A stretch of 64,000 bases of DNA from Cloeon dipterum (lineage: Eukaryota; Arthropoda; Insecta; Ephemeroptera; Baetidae): NCBI RefSeq assembly GCF_949628265.1, contig NC_088790.1:19906545-19970544 (forward strand), written 5' to 3'. Position 1 is the first letter of the stretch; every line of letters begins with the position of its first letter. The notes under the pieces were generated by a model. That model worked only from the letters and a program-made list of their open reading frames with translations. It made no database searches and had not been told where the DNA came from. This document shows, one piece after another, positions 40,501 to 54,100 of this stretch. The position numbers and the translations under genes are program-made.

Positions 40501-43500
40501 TTGTAATAGAAAATATATTGCATTTTTTATATTTTTCCGAACATTGAGTCAAAATTTGCTGTAAGTGGGTGTAACATGCCTAGAAAGTTTCTAGGCTTTG
40601 CTTCGTGCCTCCTAGTTTTCGAGATACAGAGGCTCGCAGGTTGAACAACAGGTATTTTTTTTTTGTTCAGGTCAATAGGGAGAAAATCAAAATTGTATTC
40701 GATCAGTCGATAATGAACCTCGGAACATGCTGGGAGTCACTATGTGGTCAGATGACACCATTAGAACATGTAAGAAATTGGACCCTGGAGTCAGGGTAGC
40801 CCTCGAGGGACCGATATTATTAATTCGCATATATTGTCTATTTTAACGACACCTGATGGACTCTGTATTGGTTCGATCTACAGTGTTGCAACGGCCGAAA
40901 GTCGAGAGCTTTCAAATTGACCCTTTGGAAGCCTTTAAGACGATCAGGAACGGAATTATAGGCATACCAGGAGCGCTTTTGATTTAAAAATTGCAGACCA
41001 TATCAAATCTCCCAAATGAAAACACCCAATTTCAAGTAGCTGATATTGTTTGCTTTTTAAAATCATGATTTATTATGTCACAAACCCTCTCAAAGTGCTC
41101 ACCATTAAATAAGTAGTGCGTGGAGAGATATTTTGTTTTTTCAATTTTTCAGTTTCTTTTTTCATTATGCAAGTCATGCAACAGTAATTTAATTTTTGAA
41201 GTCTGATGAACACTGGTGACCCTTTGTTTTTTGAGAAATGAAAATATTGAGACAATGTGTTCAATGTTCTTTTGCGCGGAGAGCTCAAAACAAACACGTC
41301 AAGCTCATTATCAGAGCTAATGACGTTGGGAAAAACCAATTATCATCGCGGCGTGCGCGTCGCAGAAAACTAATTCTAATTGAATCCAGGAGGAAGTGAG
41401 CGCGGCAGCGGCTGCTGCGTTGGCGGCATTGAATTTCCTGTGCACCTCATTTTGCGCTGCATACTCGAGGCGGCTGGCTCTCTTTTCTCTTGCCATTCCT
41501 TATCTCGTATCGATTCCGCTGCGTTTTTCACCCAGTGGGCTCAAGGGCTAGCAGCGGCGGCTGGCTTTTGTTCGCGTGCCCTGCTGTTTGCCTATACGCA
41601 CCTGGCTGCGAGCTGAACAGCGAGCTTTTCTGTTCGCAGCCGCCGCCGTTATGCGATGCATATTTGAACGGCCTGTCCTCCATCTCTCACCACCCACGGC
41701 AAGGCGTGCGATTAAAATTGCAAAACTTGTGCTCGCCTTGATGCTCTGCACGAACTGCATCATTTATTAATTCGTTGGCGCGCAAACGCCCGTTTCTGAC
41801 CGTGTTATGCGATTAAACGCCCGTGGCCCAGCGAGAAAACCTCACTCGCGCAGATTTTTTTACGGCAGAAATTTAATTTCCTGACACCACCGTGTGCTAT
41901 TTCTTCTAACTTGGTATGGCTAAAAACCTTTCTGAAAATTTTAGGTTATTGTTGCTTGTTGACGGTGATAATAGGTTGAAAGAAAAAGATGAAATATTTA
42001 TAAAACCAAAGATTTAGCTCTTCTTATTTTTTCATTTTAGTCGTTGTTGAATTTATTGTATTCGTGTGGCTTAGCCTGATGTGTAGAGCTGTGAATTTTG
42101 ACGGTTGAAAACTTTTTCTCTAAATCGGTGCGGGACCATTAAATGAGCACGAATCAAACTTAAAACTATCTAAATCTACCAAAGCCGTCAAAAAGTGTCT
42201 AAAACCATTCCAAAAACATTCTTAATTAGCTAAATTCCAAGGAAAAGGATTTTTTGCTTCTCACGCTTGAAAATTTTTCTCTCGGTCTCATTTCAGTGGA
42301 GTTTATCAGTCCAAAAACATTTTGCAAATATCCCCCGGTGACCTTTCTTACATTGTTGATTGGTGCTCGAATTAATGACTGAGCTCCGCCACTAACTGAA
42401 GCGTATTGTTTCCTCAGAATTAAATTAGTAACAAAAAGAATTACCAATTAAATTTGCAATGAAATCTTCTCAAATCAACTATTTTATTATAAAATAACCA
42501 CATACCTCTGGAATATATTTTTCAGCGTTTTTAGTGCTAAATGGGAATCAGAAAAGGTTTAATCATCACAAATTGCCTCCAAATTATCAAGCAAAATAAA
42601 AAAATATAATGACATGCCAAAAATATTTCAGTTTTATCACGAAGATAACCTTCAATTTTTAAATTTTGGTGAGTGAAGCAGTTTCGCTGCTGAAGACGCT
42701 TTCTGAGTGGCGTGTCGAGTTGATAATTTCACCAACAGACGCGTCCCCCGCTGAGCGAGTGATTTTATTGCACCTGCTGTGCTGGAGAGATGCGAAGATT
42801 TTCAAGGTGTATCAGGAGTGGAGTGTTTCCTAATTAATGTTGAGTCTAAAGCAGATCGCTTTGATCTCGAGACATGCGGTAGCTCATTACTCTCTGACGT
42901 GAAAAGTAATCCTCCCAGGAAATTTTCGTGTTTCGATCTCGCGGCTGACGGAAATTGCATGAAAACAGTCAAATTAACGTCGTGTCTGTTGATGCTGACA
43001 GTCATAAATATTTACACGCGGCGGGCAGCTCGAGTGTCTTCATTATTGTGCAGAAAATTTGCATGCCTTGACCCCGAAACCTCGTTTTCAGCAAGCTGGA
43101 GATTTTCTCGCCTCTTAATCACATATGACAACAATATGCTTCCTGCGGCCTGTGCACATATTTTGGCAGCGGCACGGCTCAAAAATACACTCCACCATGC
43201 GGGGCCATTAACATACAAAATATAACCGAGTACGTGTTTCAGTCGCTGCGTTGCTTTGGCTCAAAGATGCGAAAAAATTTGGGTCACTCGCACGCGTGTG
43301 TAAATATGTATTGTCGGACGCGGCAATCGCTAAAATTGTCATCCCGCCAGCAGCAGAAAACAGAAAAGTTCGCGCGCCCGTGACATTATTTAAAGGTTGC
43401 TGTGCATTTCACGCTATACACACTCGTTGGGATAATTTTCTGTCCGGAACAGCACAAGTGATGGTGTACCCACATAAATTGGCCCGACGAAGTTGAATGC

Positions 43501-46500
43501 TTATCCGAGGGGAAGAAATCGCTCGTGCATTTTTAGGCACGATTTATCGAACGAAACGCAGCAGCTGCCGCTTATTGTACTCCGCCGGCAGTTGTAAAAA
43601 CACTGCATAGATTTTCTTGCCAAATGCATTCAAGAGCTTATGAGGGAACAGAACGATTTTATTTGCTGAAATAGCTGGTTATTATTAAATGGGAGCGAAC
43701 AGTGGTGGCTTCATTTCTATTCCCGGGATTAAGATTATATCATTTAATTGCTTTGTTCTGAATAGTAAGTAGTAAGAACGTATATTACTCTCTTTATTAA
43801 ACTAGCATATGGTTCTATACATGTTTGTATTTTTGTTTTAATCATTGCAATGATGGATTTATAGAATGCGGTTGTCTGAGATGGGATTCATTAATTGTAA
43901 GCTGTAAATAGCCCTGACAGGCTACAGTAAAAATTCAGATTTTTCTTATATCCTAGGAATGACTTTTTCACGGCAAATTTCAATTTATCTCGACGAGATC
44001 CACCCACAATTTCAAACTTTATTTCGGGGAATCTCTTTGTCACACAATGAAATACAATAATTTCAAATAGGATAGATGCAGACTGTGCAGGTCATATTTC
44101 AAAAACTTTGCAACTACTTTTCTAAAATAATGAGTACTGCCCTGGCCAATTTTGGTTTAAACTCATTCCTGGGTGGAGCTTTAATACGCAGCGAATCTTA
44201 AATCAAATTATCTCAGAGGCCCCAGAGAACTCTTAAAGATCGATAAATCAGCCAACCTAATATCTGGAAACATTATACTTATGAAGGTTCTGGAAAATAA
44301 ACACGTTTAATGTAATATATTGCACAACTTTGAGGAAAATATTTTCCCGTTAAAATTTTCATTAGCTTTCAGGTGTGGAGCATAATCATTTAAACTTCTT
44401 TTTTATAATCTTAAAGTTAGTCTTGAAAAGAGAAAATATTAGACTTATAGTTAATTACTGTCAGAGATGTTTTAGCTTAGGCAGGGTAAAATTAGTTGAC
44501 TGATATTCCCAAGTCAAATAAACTACGGTTTAAAAAAATCTAACTGCGTGCGTAAGTAAAACAAACGAATTTAAGCAAACTCTCCACATTATGTCATAAA
44601 CACAAATATCTAAATATATATAAAAACTCCCCAAAATTTACGTGTTTAGAAAAATACCTCCAAACCTCTCTCAAGCAAAATTCACGATGTTAAACCAAAT
44701 GTTTTATGAAGATATTGAGTGTTTAAAGTTAACAGCCGTGACATCTTTCAAATTAACACCATCATCATAATGATTTTGGCTTTAAAATCACTGGTGAACA
44801 CGAGTTCAGAGTAATAATTATAGTTTGATTGATGGCTCACACTGAGAACTCATCATCGGCAAATCACGCGCAATTTTCACAATCTTGGCACGTTTAATAA
44901 CGCATAACGTCGTTATCGCTTGTCCTTTTCTCGAGCATGTTACGTACGAATGCAGAAGGTCCTCGATGTTTGCAGGAAATGCGCGAGAGCAATAGTATTT
45001 GAAGCTCCACATTTATTATGCACATCATCAAACAGTCTGCTTGTTGCGAGAGAGATTGAGAGTGTGTGGCGCACTTATGAGCTCCAAATTAAGAGAACGG
45101 TTTATTTACGGCTGCGCGCGGAGATGCGAGCCGCGCGTGTGGTGTGCATTTTCACATCCGCGTTCGAAAATAGACAATTATAATGCCTGCCAGAAGACGA
45201 GAGCAACCGAAAATTAAATTTAACAGCTTATATATACTTTGATAATTATCCGTAAAGGCAAAGGATTAGACAAAATATGACACAGTTTAAATTGAAATAA
45301 AGTATTTTTATAATTTGCAACAAACGTAAATATATTAATAAAAATATTGCTCAATGTTCACTCCGAGCATTTACTCTCGTGGCTCGAGGCATTGTGAAAT
45401 TACTGTTATTTCTGTTGTGACACCTCCCCGCCACTACTTTCTTAGCAATTAGTCTACATTAAACTCGTTCGCCAGGGGGCAGTGTAAAGGTGCGATAAGT
45501 GCTGCACCCTGACTGCGCCTTTAACCTCGCACGACAGGAGTCGTAACGAATATGTTCTCACCAGCCAATATCGAGATTTCGTGCGATTAAAATCTAGAAG
45601 CTTTGATGTTGTAATAACCAGATTCAAACTACGACGAATTGCCACGTTTCCGTAATAAACAAGACAAATACTATAAGAAAAGATGCATTTCTGTCATGGC
45701 TCCTCGATCCCCACACTGTTAATTTAGCCCTATAGTTTACTCATTCCATACCAGTTACGGAAACAGGCAAAGTGCCACAAAGTCAACTGTCAAAATCATA
45801 CAATGCATCCTGTGAAACGTTCAACTAAAACAAGTCACATATAAAAAAGTTTAATTTTATGTAATATTCGATAATAAAATTCAATATTTACATTAATACA
45901 TGCAAAATATCTTTGTGTAAAGGGAGTCGAGATAGTGGAAGAAATCGATCTGTCTATCACAGCATTTGCAAACACTTTTTAGATGTCAATTTTAGAAACT
46001 AAATAATGAAAACCGAGACAAGAGTGTCTTGAGAACATGTCTATTAGAAATAAGCTTCCAGTCTGCTGAAAAAAAATCTGGAATAACTTCTGTGGCCATG
46101 ACTTTTAAAAAATACAACCGTTTCTGAACAAAAAGTCCAAATAATCTTGAAAGCAGCTCATTGAAAGTCTTTTTATCTTAAAACTTATTTGAAAACTAAA
46201 AAAATCTTCAACTTGGCAAAATTGACGTTTCAGCGCTACCCCAGCTTTGAATAAATCAAGTGGGAAATTCGCCTTTGTAAGAGTAAGACCAAATGAAATC
46301 GTTTCTATATAAATGCTGGAAATGGCAGTGGAGACATTCATGATCTTTCGATCCTTCAAACGTACAAAGCCAGCTGAAAGCTTTTAATTCGCTGACAAGT
46401 AGGCAACTTTGCCAAAGGCAAATCTAACTCTTATGAAACTCTGGGAGCTTTTTGGCCCGTTCTGCTTTTGATGCGTTTGAGGCAACGGCGATGATCAAAA

Positions 46501-49500
46501 TAAAATCCACATCTAAACCAAACTTCCGCACTGGCTGCTTCTCATTCACCGAGCGAGCGGACGTTTCAAAAGCAGATTGTGCGGCCATTCAGGCATATTA
46601 ATTAGTCCGGCATCATATCCCGCACAGAGTGCCTGAATTAAATGATTGCACGCTGGATTCGCTTGCCACACCGGCAACTCATGAAACAAATGCACCCTCA
46701 GGGAATGCGAGATTTTGCTTTTAAACGAGAGCCCGTTATTTATTTGCTTTTAATATGGAAATAGAGACCCATATATTACCCTCGTTGGACGATGGGATTT
46801 TTTCCTCGTTTTATTTTCGACCGAATGTGTGTTTGTATAAAAGGCTTTTTCGCTATATAGCCGTGTGACAAAATCGTTTGTAAGCAGGGTGGAAATAAAA
46901 ACACTTTCGACATAATCCGTAAACAAACACCCCGGCTGGAATAGTGCCTTGTTTATTCAATTTATTTTAGGAGGGTGAGTAGACGGCCAACATAACTCTT
47001 ACAAAAAAGCCGCAAAAACAATACGCAGGATCTTTTTGAGTTCAGCAACAATAGCTTCATGACGTCTTCTCTCTGATATGAGTTCTGGCCGAAATTTAAA
47101 AATTCTATAATATTTTTGTGTGTATGCAACGAGCACAGCAAACCTGTCGAGCCGGTTGCGTAGCAGACTATGTGGCAGGCGTCAAATGTTTTGCCGCGTT
47201 TCGCACTCCTCATTAATAATGCAGGGACAGCTTAACTGGGCGGCAAAGCAGTTTTGTATTAAGTAGAGGCTGTGCCTTGATGAATAAATCTTAAGTGAAG
47301 AGCATATTAATAATGCACGCCGTAGTCAGCTCTTTCTAAGAGTTTCCTGCTATATATATGTTATTTATTTACTGTACAGCAGCCTTTCCTCTGCTTTCTT
47401 CCTACGCAAGCCAACGATGGCATATGAAATTATATGCATCAGTCAGTTGAATGCAAGGAAGTCCTCCAACTTCCCAACACCATTCAGATGCATTAACACA
47501 GCTAAATAATAAAACACGACAGGCAGGAACAAATGGAATCATCTATACATATAAGATATAATCCTTCTTCAGTCTTTCTTGACAGGCGTTTCAATGGTTC
47601 ATTAATTTGAGCACAAACTAATTTTAGATTATCCAATCAGGCCTTTTTATTAATTAGATTTCCAACTAAGATAAATGGAGCTAACAAATTTAGCTCATCC
47701 TGTAAAACTATTCTGAGCCGGCTTTAAAATTCAATGAAAATTTTTAAATTATTTCTTGAAGTTTTGAAAAAGTTAGTTAAAAAAATTATCTTTCGTGTTT
47801 TTTTTCTAATTTTTTAATTCCTATTTCAATTGAAAATTATAGGAAAGGAGGGTGGAAAGGAAAATATAACTCATAATTCTCCCCTTTCCCCCTCTCCACG
47901 CTCCGACCCTAAATTTTACCTTTGAAAGTTTAATAGAAATCACTTAGATATAAGTTTCTTTTAAATCAGGATTTTGAAATTTTTTATTTTCTTAAAAGGA
48001 CGACATTACTTAATACGATTTAAATAAAAAAAGTTTTGACACTTATGATCATATTTCCCCGTCTAATAGTTGCGGTTTTTGCTGTGTTCTAGGCATCGTG
48101 AACCGCGGTGACTCGTTCCGTCGGCGTCGCTCGCGGAGCAACTCGCTGCTTCCGCCGAGCATGGCCCAGGAAGCGCAGCAGGCGGCCGAGGCGGTGGAGA
48201 AGCCACCACCCACCAGCTTTCGAGTGGCATTGCTGGGCGCCTCGGGGGTCGGCAAAACGGCCCTCATCGAGCAGTTCATGACTTCCGAGTGCATCAACGC
48301 CTACGCCTACGACAGGCAAACAAGTAAGTGCATCAACGCAAGACGTGTATCGAGTTTCATTTTTTTATGTCTACTCCCTCTTACGACGATGATATCCTTG
48401 TTTAGTTTTCAGGCATGAAACTAGTTCTGAAAAAAGGAGTCTGATAAATATAAAATGTTTTACTTAAAATCCAAATGCAATTTAATGTTTGGCGTGTGAT
48501 TTTAGTTGTAAAAATGTCTTACTTCGATCCAAAAGCTAAAGATAATTTTCCGGAAAAGTTATGAACAATTTTCAAACAAGGGAGTTTATTATTAGTTTTC
48601 AACTATGTATATTCAAACTAAATAAGGGTAATTATTTGTCTGGAAATAAAAAAAAACAAAAGTAGTGGAATGTTTTTTTTGGCCAATTTAGGCATTCATC
48701 AAGCAAGCGTTCATCAGCCAAGCGTTTCCTCAAGTTTTTTTTATTGTTCGATTCACTCTAATTAATCCCTTAGCAGCTCCGAAATTATTTTACCATTCAC
48801 ACCCCAAATTTATTTCCTTTCAAATTACGAGTTGAGGTCCAATTTTAGAGCGAGAGGATATATGAATTTTTGGCCATCACTGGAATTCTCTGATGGAGCA
48901 AAATGAAAAATTTTCCCCGATGCTGCTGTGGACAAAGGGCGGTAAAATTGCATTTCAGAAGGGCTGCTTTTGTGACAGTGCAAAATTACGAAACACAAAT
49001 TGCGTCCTAAATTATTCAGGCCCGACTCTCAGAGTCAAAATTTGTTGTCGAGTGGAAATAAAGGGAAGCTCCCGCAGCCATCGCATATTTTCACCCATTA
49101 TGCATGAAAACGGTTCCCTCTCTCACTCACTCGTAGCAACGCAATGTATTGATTTTCATACACCATAAGTCGAGTTGGCTGCCTATTTTTTCCATTTCCA
49201 CTTCTTTTCCAAACCTGTGGGGCGAGCACTTTGCAAATATATTTTTGTTTTAAACCGCTCCAGTGGAAAATGCTGGAAAAGCAGAAAAGCGGAAACAAAG
49301 GCCCGACGCCATTCAGGGGAATCAACTCTGGCCGCTTTTTCGCGTGCTTTTGTGCTTGCCTTTCACTTTGTTTAATCTCGCTCCGCGCGCGCACTGCTGA
49401 CCCTCGGTTCTTTCAAAATTTGGTGGAAATCCCCTCAAACTCGGATGGAAAGCCAAATGTTTCTCTGAACGAAATCAAATCCAATCAACTCCATCCAAAT

Positions 49501-51068
49501 CTGAATCTCCAGAGACCACACTGCTATGCACCTCTTGGCAGAAACAAATGGAAAACTGGCATTTTGTGCTTCACCCAAAGCGCAGACATCCAAGGCAATT
49601 TTATCTCTGGATTGTACTTTTGCCTTCGTGGTATAAATTGATATTGAAATTCCACGTGTGTGCTTGTGTTCCAGACGAGCCAATCGAGCAGTCGGTGTGC
49701 ATATCCTTGAACGGCGAAGAGTCGGAACTCACCTTTACCGTCATCCAGAACACAAAGGTAAGTTATATTTGCGCGCCGCGCAGTTTGCCTCCCGCTAGCG
49801 AGTACCATCTCAAGCCTCATCTTCAAACGGGCAAGAAAATCAACCGAGTCACTGAGTGTGCGTGTGTGTGTGCGTGTGTGGTGCTTTGTCTGCCTCTCTG
49901 TTTCCACGGAACAGCCAGAAGACGCGAGGCGAACCAGGTGGAGGAGGAGAAGGGCTTTCCACTTCAGTTATATTTAATTGTCAAAGGCTATACCGTGAGG
50001 AGCTGGTGGTTTTGTCAGATCTCATTGCTCGTTTTGCTGCATTTGAAAGGTTGTTTATAACTTAGTTTGGAAAAAATTCTAGTTTAGAATAAATCTGAGC
50101 AAATGAACCGCTTTTAGGAGAAACCAGCTCTGTTTGATTAGTTTCACGTGTCGCGTGTCGCGTTTAGATTGGACATTGGACGACAGAACTATTGGAGGCA
50201 GTACTTTCACATACTCTTCAACTTTTAGAGCTTTGCAGACTTATTAATCTTTTATTTCATTTAATGGTTGGATTGTTAGTTCTAGTTAGTGAAAAGAATA
50301 AAACATAAACTTTTTCCCTCTGAGTTGAAAAAATTTCTTTCTCACAAAAAGTGCTGGGTCGATGGATGGTTTCGTTTGCGGAAACACTAAAAAAGGAAAA
50401 TTATTCTTGGTCGCAATTTTGTCTGGAAAGTTTTTGTTGGAAATGTTTAATTCAGGTCTTTTTCAGTGTTTTCATGCCTAAATTAGAAACAAAAAACAAT
50501 AAACTCAGTTATATTAAGCGAATCAAAAATGGCAAAAACTTTCAGTTACTAAAAGAGAAACGCACTCTTTGTTTATAAATCTCAAGAAATTATTGTAAAT
50601 TTTTTGCAAAAGCTCTTGTTTTTCTATCCTTAACCCCCCCCCCCCCCCCAATCTCAAATACAATTTAGAATATAATCGCGTTCCTGTCTCTCATCCGTTG
50701 AAACAGAATGCACGTCATTTTATTTTTCCTATGATTTCATCAGTCGCCGGACACGTGTCCCTTAAGTTCCAACTTTACGTCACTTCTCCTTCATTTGCAA
50801 GGCAAATTCGACATTGAATATTAACTCAAAGGCGGAACTCCGCGCTTTCACTATGGTGTCTCGTTCTCAGAAAACATCATTGTCAAAATAAGGCAGTAAA
50901 AGCGAGTGCTTGCTTTGTTAATCTCTGAACATTTCTTGAACAACTCACAATTTTCATGTCGGGCAACACTGCCTACACGTCGGAGCGTTCGAGGAACAAG
51001 CAGGGGTGGTTTGGGCAACGCAAGCAGGGTGGGCGAGATCGAACGACGACATTGCGAGAGCTGAGCCG

Positions 51069-51131
<63 letters not shown>

Positions 51132-54100
51132 CGAAACACCCATTTCTCTCGTATAAAATCACCGAGTCACGCGACACGACACATGAATAAATTTACTCGC
51201 TCGCGCACACACAGACACACATACACATTCGGTTCATACGTGAATTGGCGTCGGTGGCGAGAGAGAAGCGAATGAGAGGGCCACTGAATATCGATTCCAA
51301 ATTAGATTCCCTACTCAGAATGTGTGTCGCATTTACTGGTAAAAACAATTTGCTCTCTTGTATTCCTTTGTCTTGGAACTCGGAATTGCGTTGCTTCTTC
51401 AGTCACGGACCGACCTCTATCTAGAGAGCATTGGGTGAATTTAAAATGTTAGGTTGTGTATCTTGTACAATCGATCAAGTTGAAATTTAACGAATTGGTC
51501 TGGGCTAGCCAGCGAGATATAATATTCGAATCGATGCTACCCACCGCTGTCTTAAAGACACTGTGATTTACATATTATATAGTTAAAAGAAAAGCATTTT
51601 TAAAATTGTGAATTGAAACAATGAATGCATTTACATTTATCAGACAGGGTGTAAGCAAAATTATATAAGCAAATGAGAAAATGATACCCGCACGATAAGA
51701 ATATTCGATAAACATGACTTGGTCTTAACAATTAACAATTAGTTTTGATCCAATCGGAGTTAATCGTAGCAGGTGTGTATTATATAATTTTTGACCAATC
51801 GACTGCTGTTTTATATTCATGTTATTAATAAATTTTTCACACATGGCGGTAATTGGTAAAGGATATTTCGATTGTATATCATTTACAAACAGATATAAGG
51901 CATAATTTCATTCTCTTATCAACACCAAGAGCTTTCTTGAAGAAGCGACTCTTATCTTATTCTAAAAGTATTAAGACCGTTGAGAGTTAAACGAGACCAA
52001 ATAACAGCTTCAATTTCGTAAGAGGTATGTAATAGGAGAGTTTGCCAGATTAAATAACTTTCGAAGATTGAGTCGAATTTTTTATTTTAGAGGTAGCGAA
52101 ATTGGAGGCATTTTTATTTTTACTGTGTTCAGTCAATTCAATAGCGTTGATCAGCGTGTTTGTTTACCTTTGAAAAGTGGATCTGCCTTTGATAAAACCA
52201 TACTTTGATTGTTGAGAATGTATTTGATAAGGCATGAATAAATTATCTTATTTAACATTTAGTTTGGTAAATTAAAAAGGGAACACGACGGGATGTATAT
52301 TGATTCCACGATAGTTATTTTTTAAATTATTTTGTAAAAGTATCAAAAAAGGTACACTCCGAGGAAGGTGCATTCAATTTCAAGTGACAAATAAAAAACA
52401 CATTAAAATTAGAAGTTTCATCCAGCCGCGCTGCGCCGCGCCAGCCAGCAAATTTTGGGTCACGTGGGCAGTCGCCAGACGCTGATGAAAAAGGGTAAAA
52501 AATGCAGGAGAAGGAAATGTCTTTCGGCCCTTTGGGCCGTCAAGCACTATCAAACTTCACGTTTAAAATATTTTCAGCCGCGCCAGCCGCCGGGCAAAAA
52601 ATTCGGCTAAGCCGCCTTAAATCTTGCGGGTGAGACCTCTAATTAAAATATATTTACAACAGAACGCTGGCAAATAGTCAATTGAAAATAAAATTAAAGT
52701 TGATTTATAGTGAAGAGTTTCATTGTATTTTCTATTCGCACAATGGTTTTATTCAAGGCTCATAAAATGTAGCCCCATGCTGTTGCTGGATAGTAACGAG
52801 TAAACCAATTAGGGAGGCTTTCCGTGAAAACGGGAACACTTTTGAAGTTGGAAATCCTGACTGCTCCAATTTCAGCATGTTAAAAGAAGGAAGCGATTTC
52901 ATTTTTGAGCAAAAAGGCGGATAGAAATAGCATTGTCAGCGTCATGCCCTTTGTGGGTCGTCGGCGCACTGATCGGTTTGAAGCGGCCGCTTGTCGCCTT
53001 TGCCAGTGTGTGTCAAATAATTCAGCTTGTGTGTGTGCACGGGCACGGTCTAGTCCAAATTTACGCAGAGAATGAGGGAACTGGCCGGAAGCCAGAATGC
53101 AAAAAACAAGACTGGCCGGCCTTTGGCGTTTTGTGTGTCACGCCGCCTGCGAATTGATTTTCCTCTCGAGAGCGTGTTGGCGCGTCCAGCGTTTTGTGAC
53201 CACGCTCCTGGCTTATCGCTTCATCTCCTTCAGAACTTTGCAGCGTTCGTCTTTAATCCAGGCGCACAGCCTTTTTGTTTAATCAGCCGATCCGAGAGGA
53301 TTCCTGCTCATCTGCCAGCACGCCGCCGGCGATTTGTGGCATTTTCACGTATTTTCACCACGACGCGGCTGCCACCGCGCCGCCACCGCTGGCGGAAACA
53401 ACGCATGCATTCAGCTCTTCGTGCGTTATTATGACTCTTCGAGTGAAAACTTTTCAAGCTGCTGAGGCCTGTCCCTTGGGGGGAACGTGATCATTCCACG
53501 TTTTGCGGAAATGACAAAAGTTTGACTTGGAGGTGTTGTTGTCTGCTTTTTCTCTTTCGAAAGTTTGCCTCCTCTGGGAAACTCAGATTCCAACTTTGGG
53601 AGACAACTCAGTATTTTAAGTCTTGTCTATGCCCTTTTAGCACCACTAAAGTCGAATAAAATTATTCGCATATTTACCAAAATAAATTAAACATTTTAAA
53701 TATAAAAATGTCTTCTTTTTCCAGACCGAAATGGACAAAGTCAACCCTCCGCACGCGTTCCTTGTGATGTACTCCGTGGTGGACAAAGCCAGCTTCCAGC
53801 GGGCCGAGGACGAGCTGTCCAGGCTGCAGGAGTGGGACATGCTCAGGTCCAGACCAGCCGTGCTCGTTGGAAACAAAATCGATTTGGCCCGATCCAGAAC
53901 TGTCTCCACTCAAGGTTGCTTTCCCCTCTCACGTCGATCAATATTTTTTTCCTAATAGTACGCACAGACACGCCAAGCATTTTAAACTGATAGAGCCAGT
54001 TTTATCTTCCGTCTGTCGCTGATTCATTGATCAACAGTTTTAAAATAATATTTGAATAAGTTTCATTAGTTTTTTTACTATTATACAATATTCTTCAAAA

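Larger units (their letters stand above)
15637..48092 (+). other. RGK intron 2, about 32.5 kb
   Basis: The phase-1 intron splits a Gly codon between ITGKG and IVNRGD. I checked it for nested genes and found no recognisable protein. The longest open frame (35807-36280, 157 codons) has no domain. It contains a MITE-like inverted-repeat element (38171-38455), a (GA)n tract (37474-37520), several palindromes, and alternating AT-rich and GC-richer patches (about 22680-23250, 25410-25700, 27000-27400, 28000-28420, 41340-41860). The patches could be regulatory. Confidence 0.8.
49758..53724 (+). other. RGK intron 4
   Basis: This phase-0 intron holds a poly-C run (50634-50649), a (GA)n tract (51073-51129), and a GC-rich patch with CCAGCCGCGC-type repeats at about 52420-52630 that looks like old repeat sequence. 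A further GC-richer patch lies at 52930-53490. No additional RGK exon is needed: the protein reads continuously from NTK to TEMDK. Confidence 0.75.
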
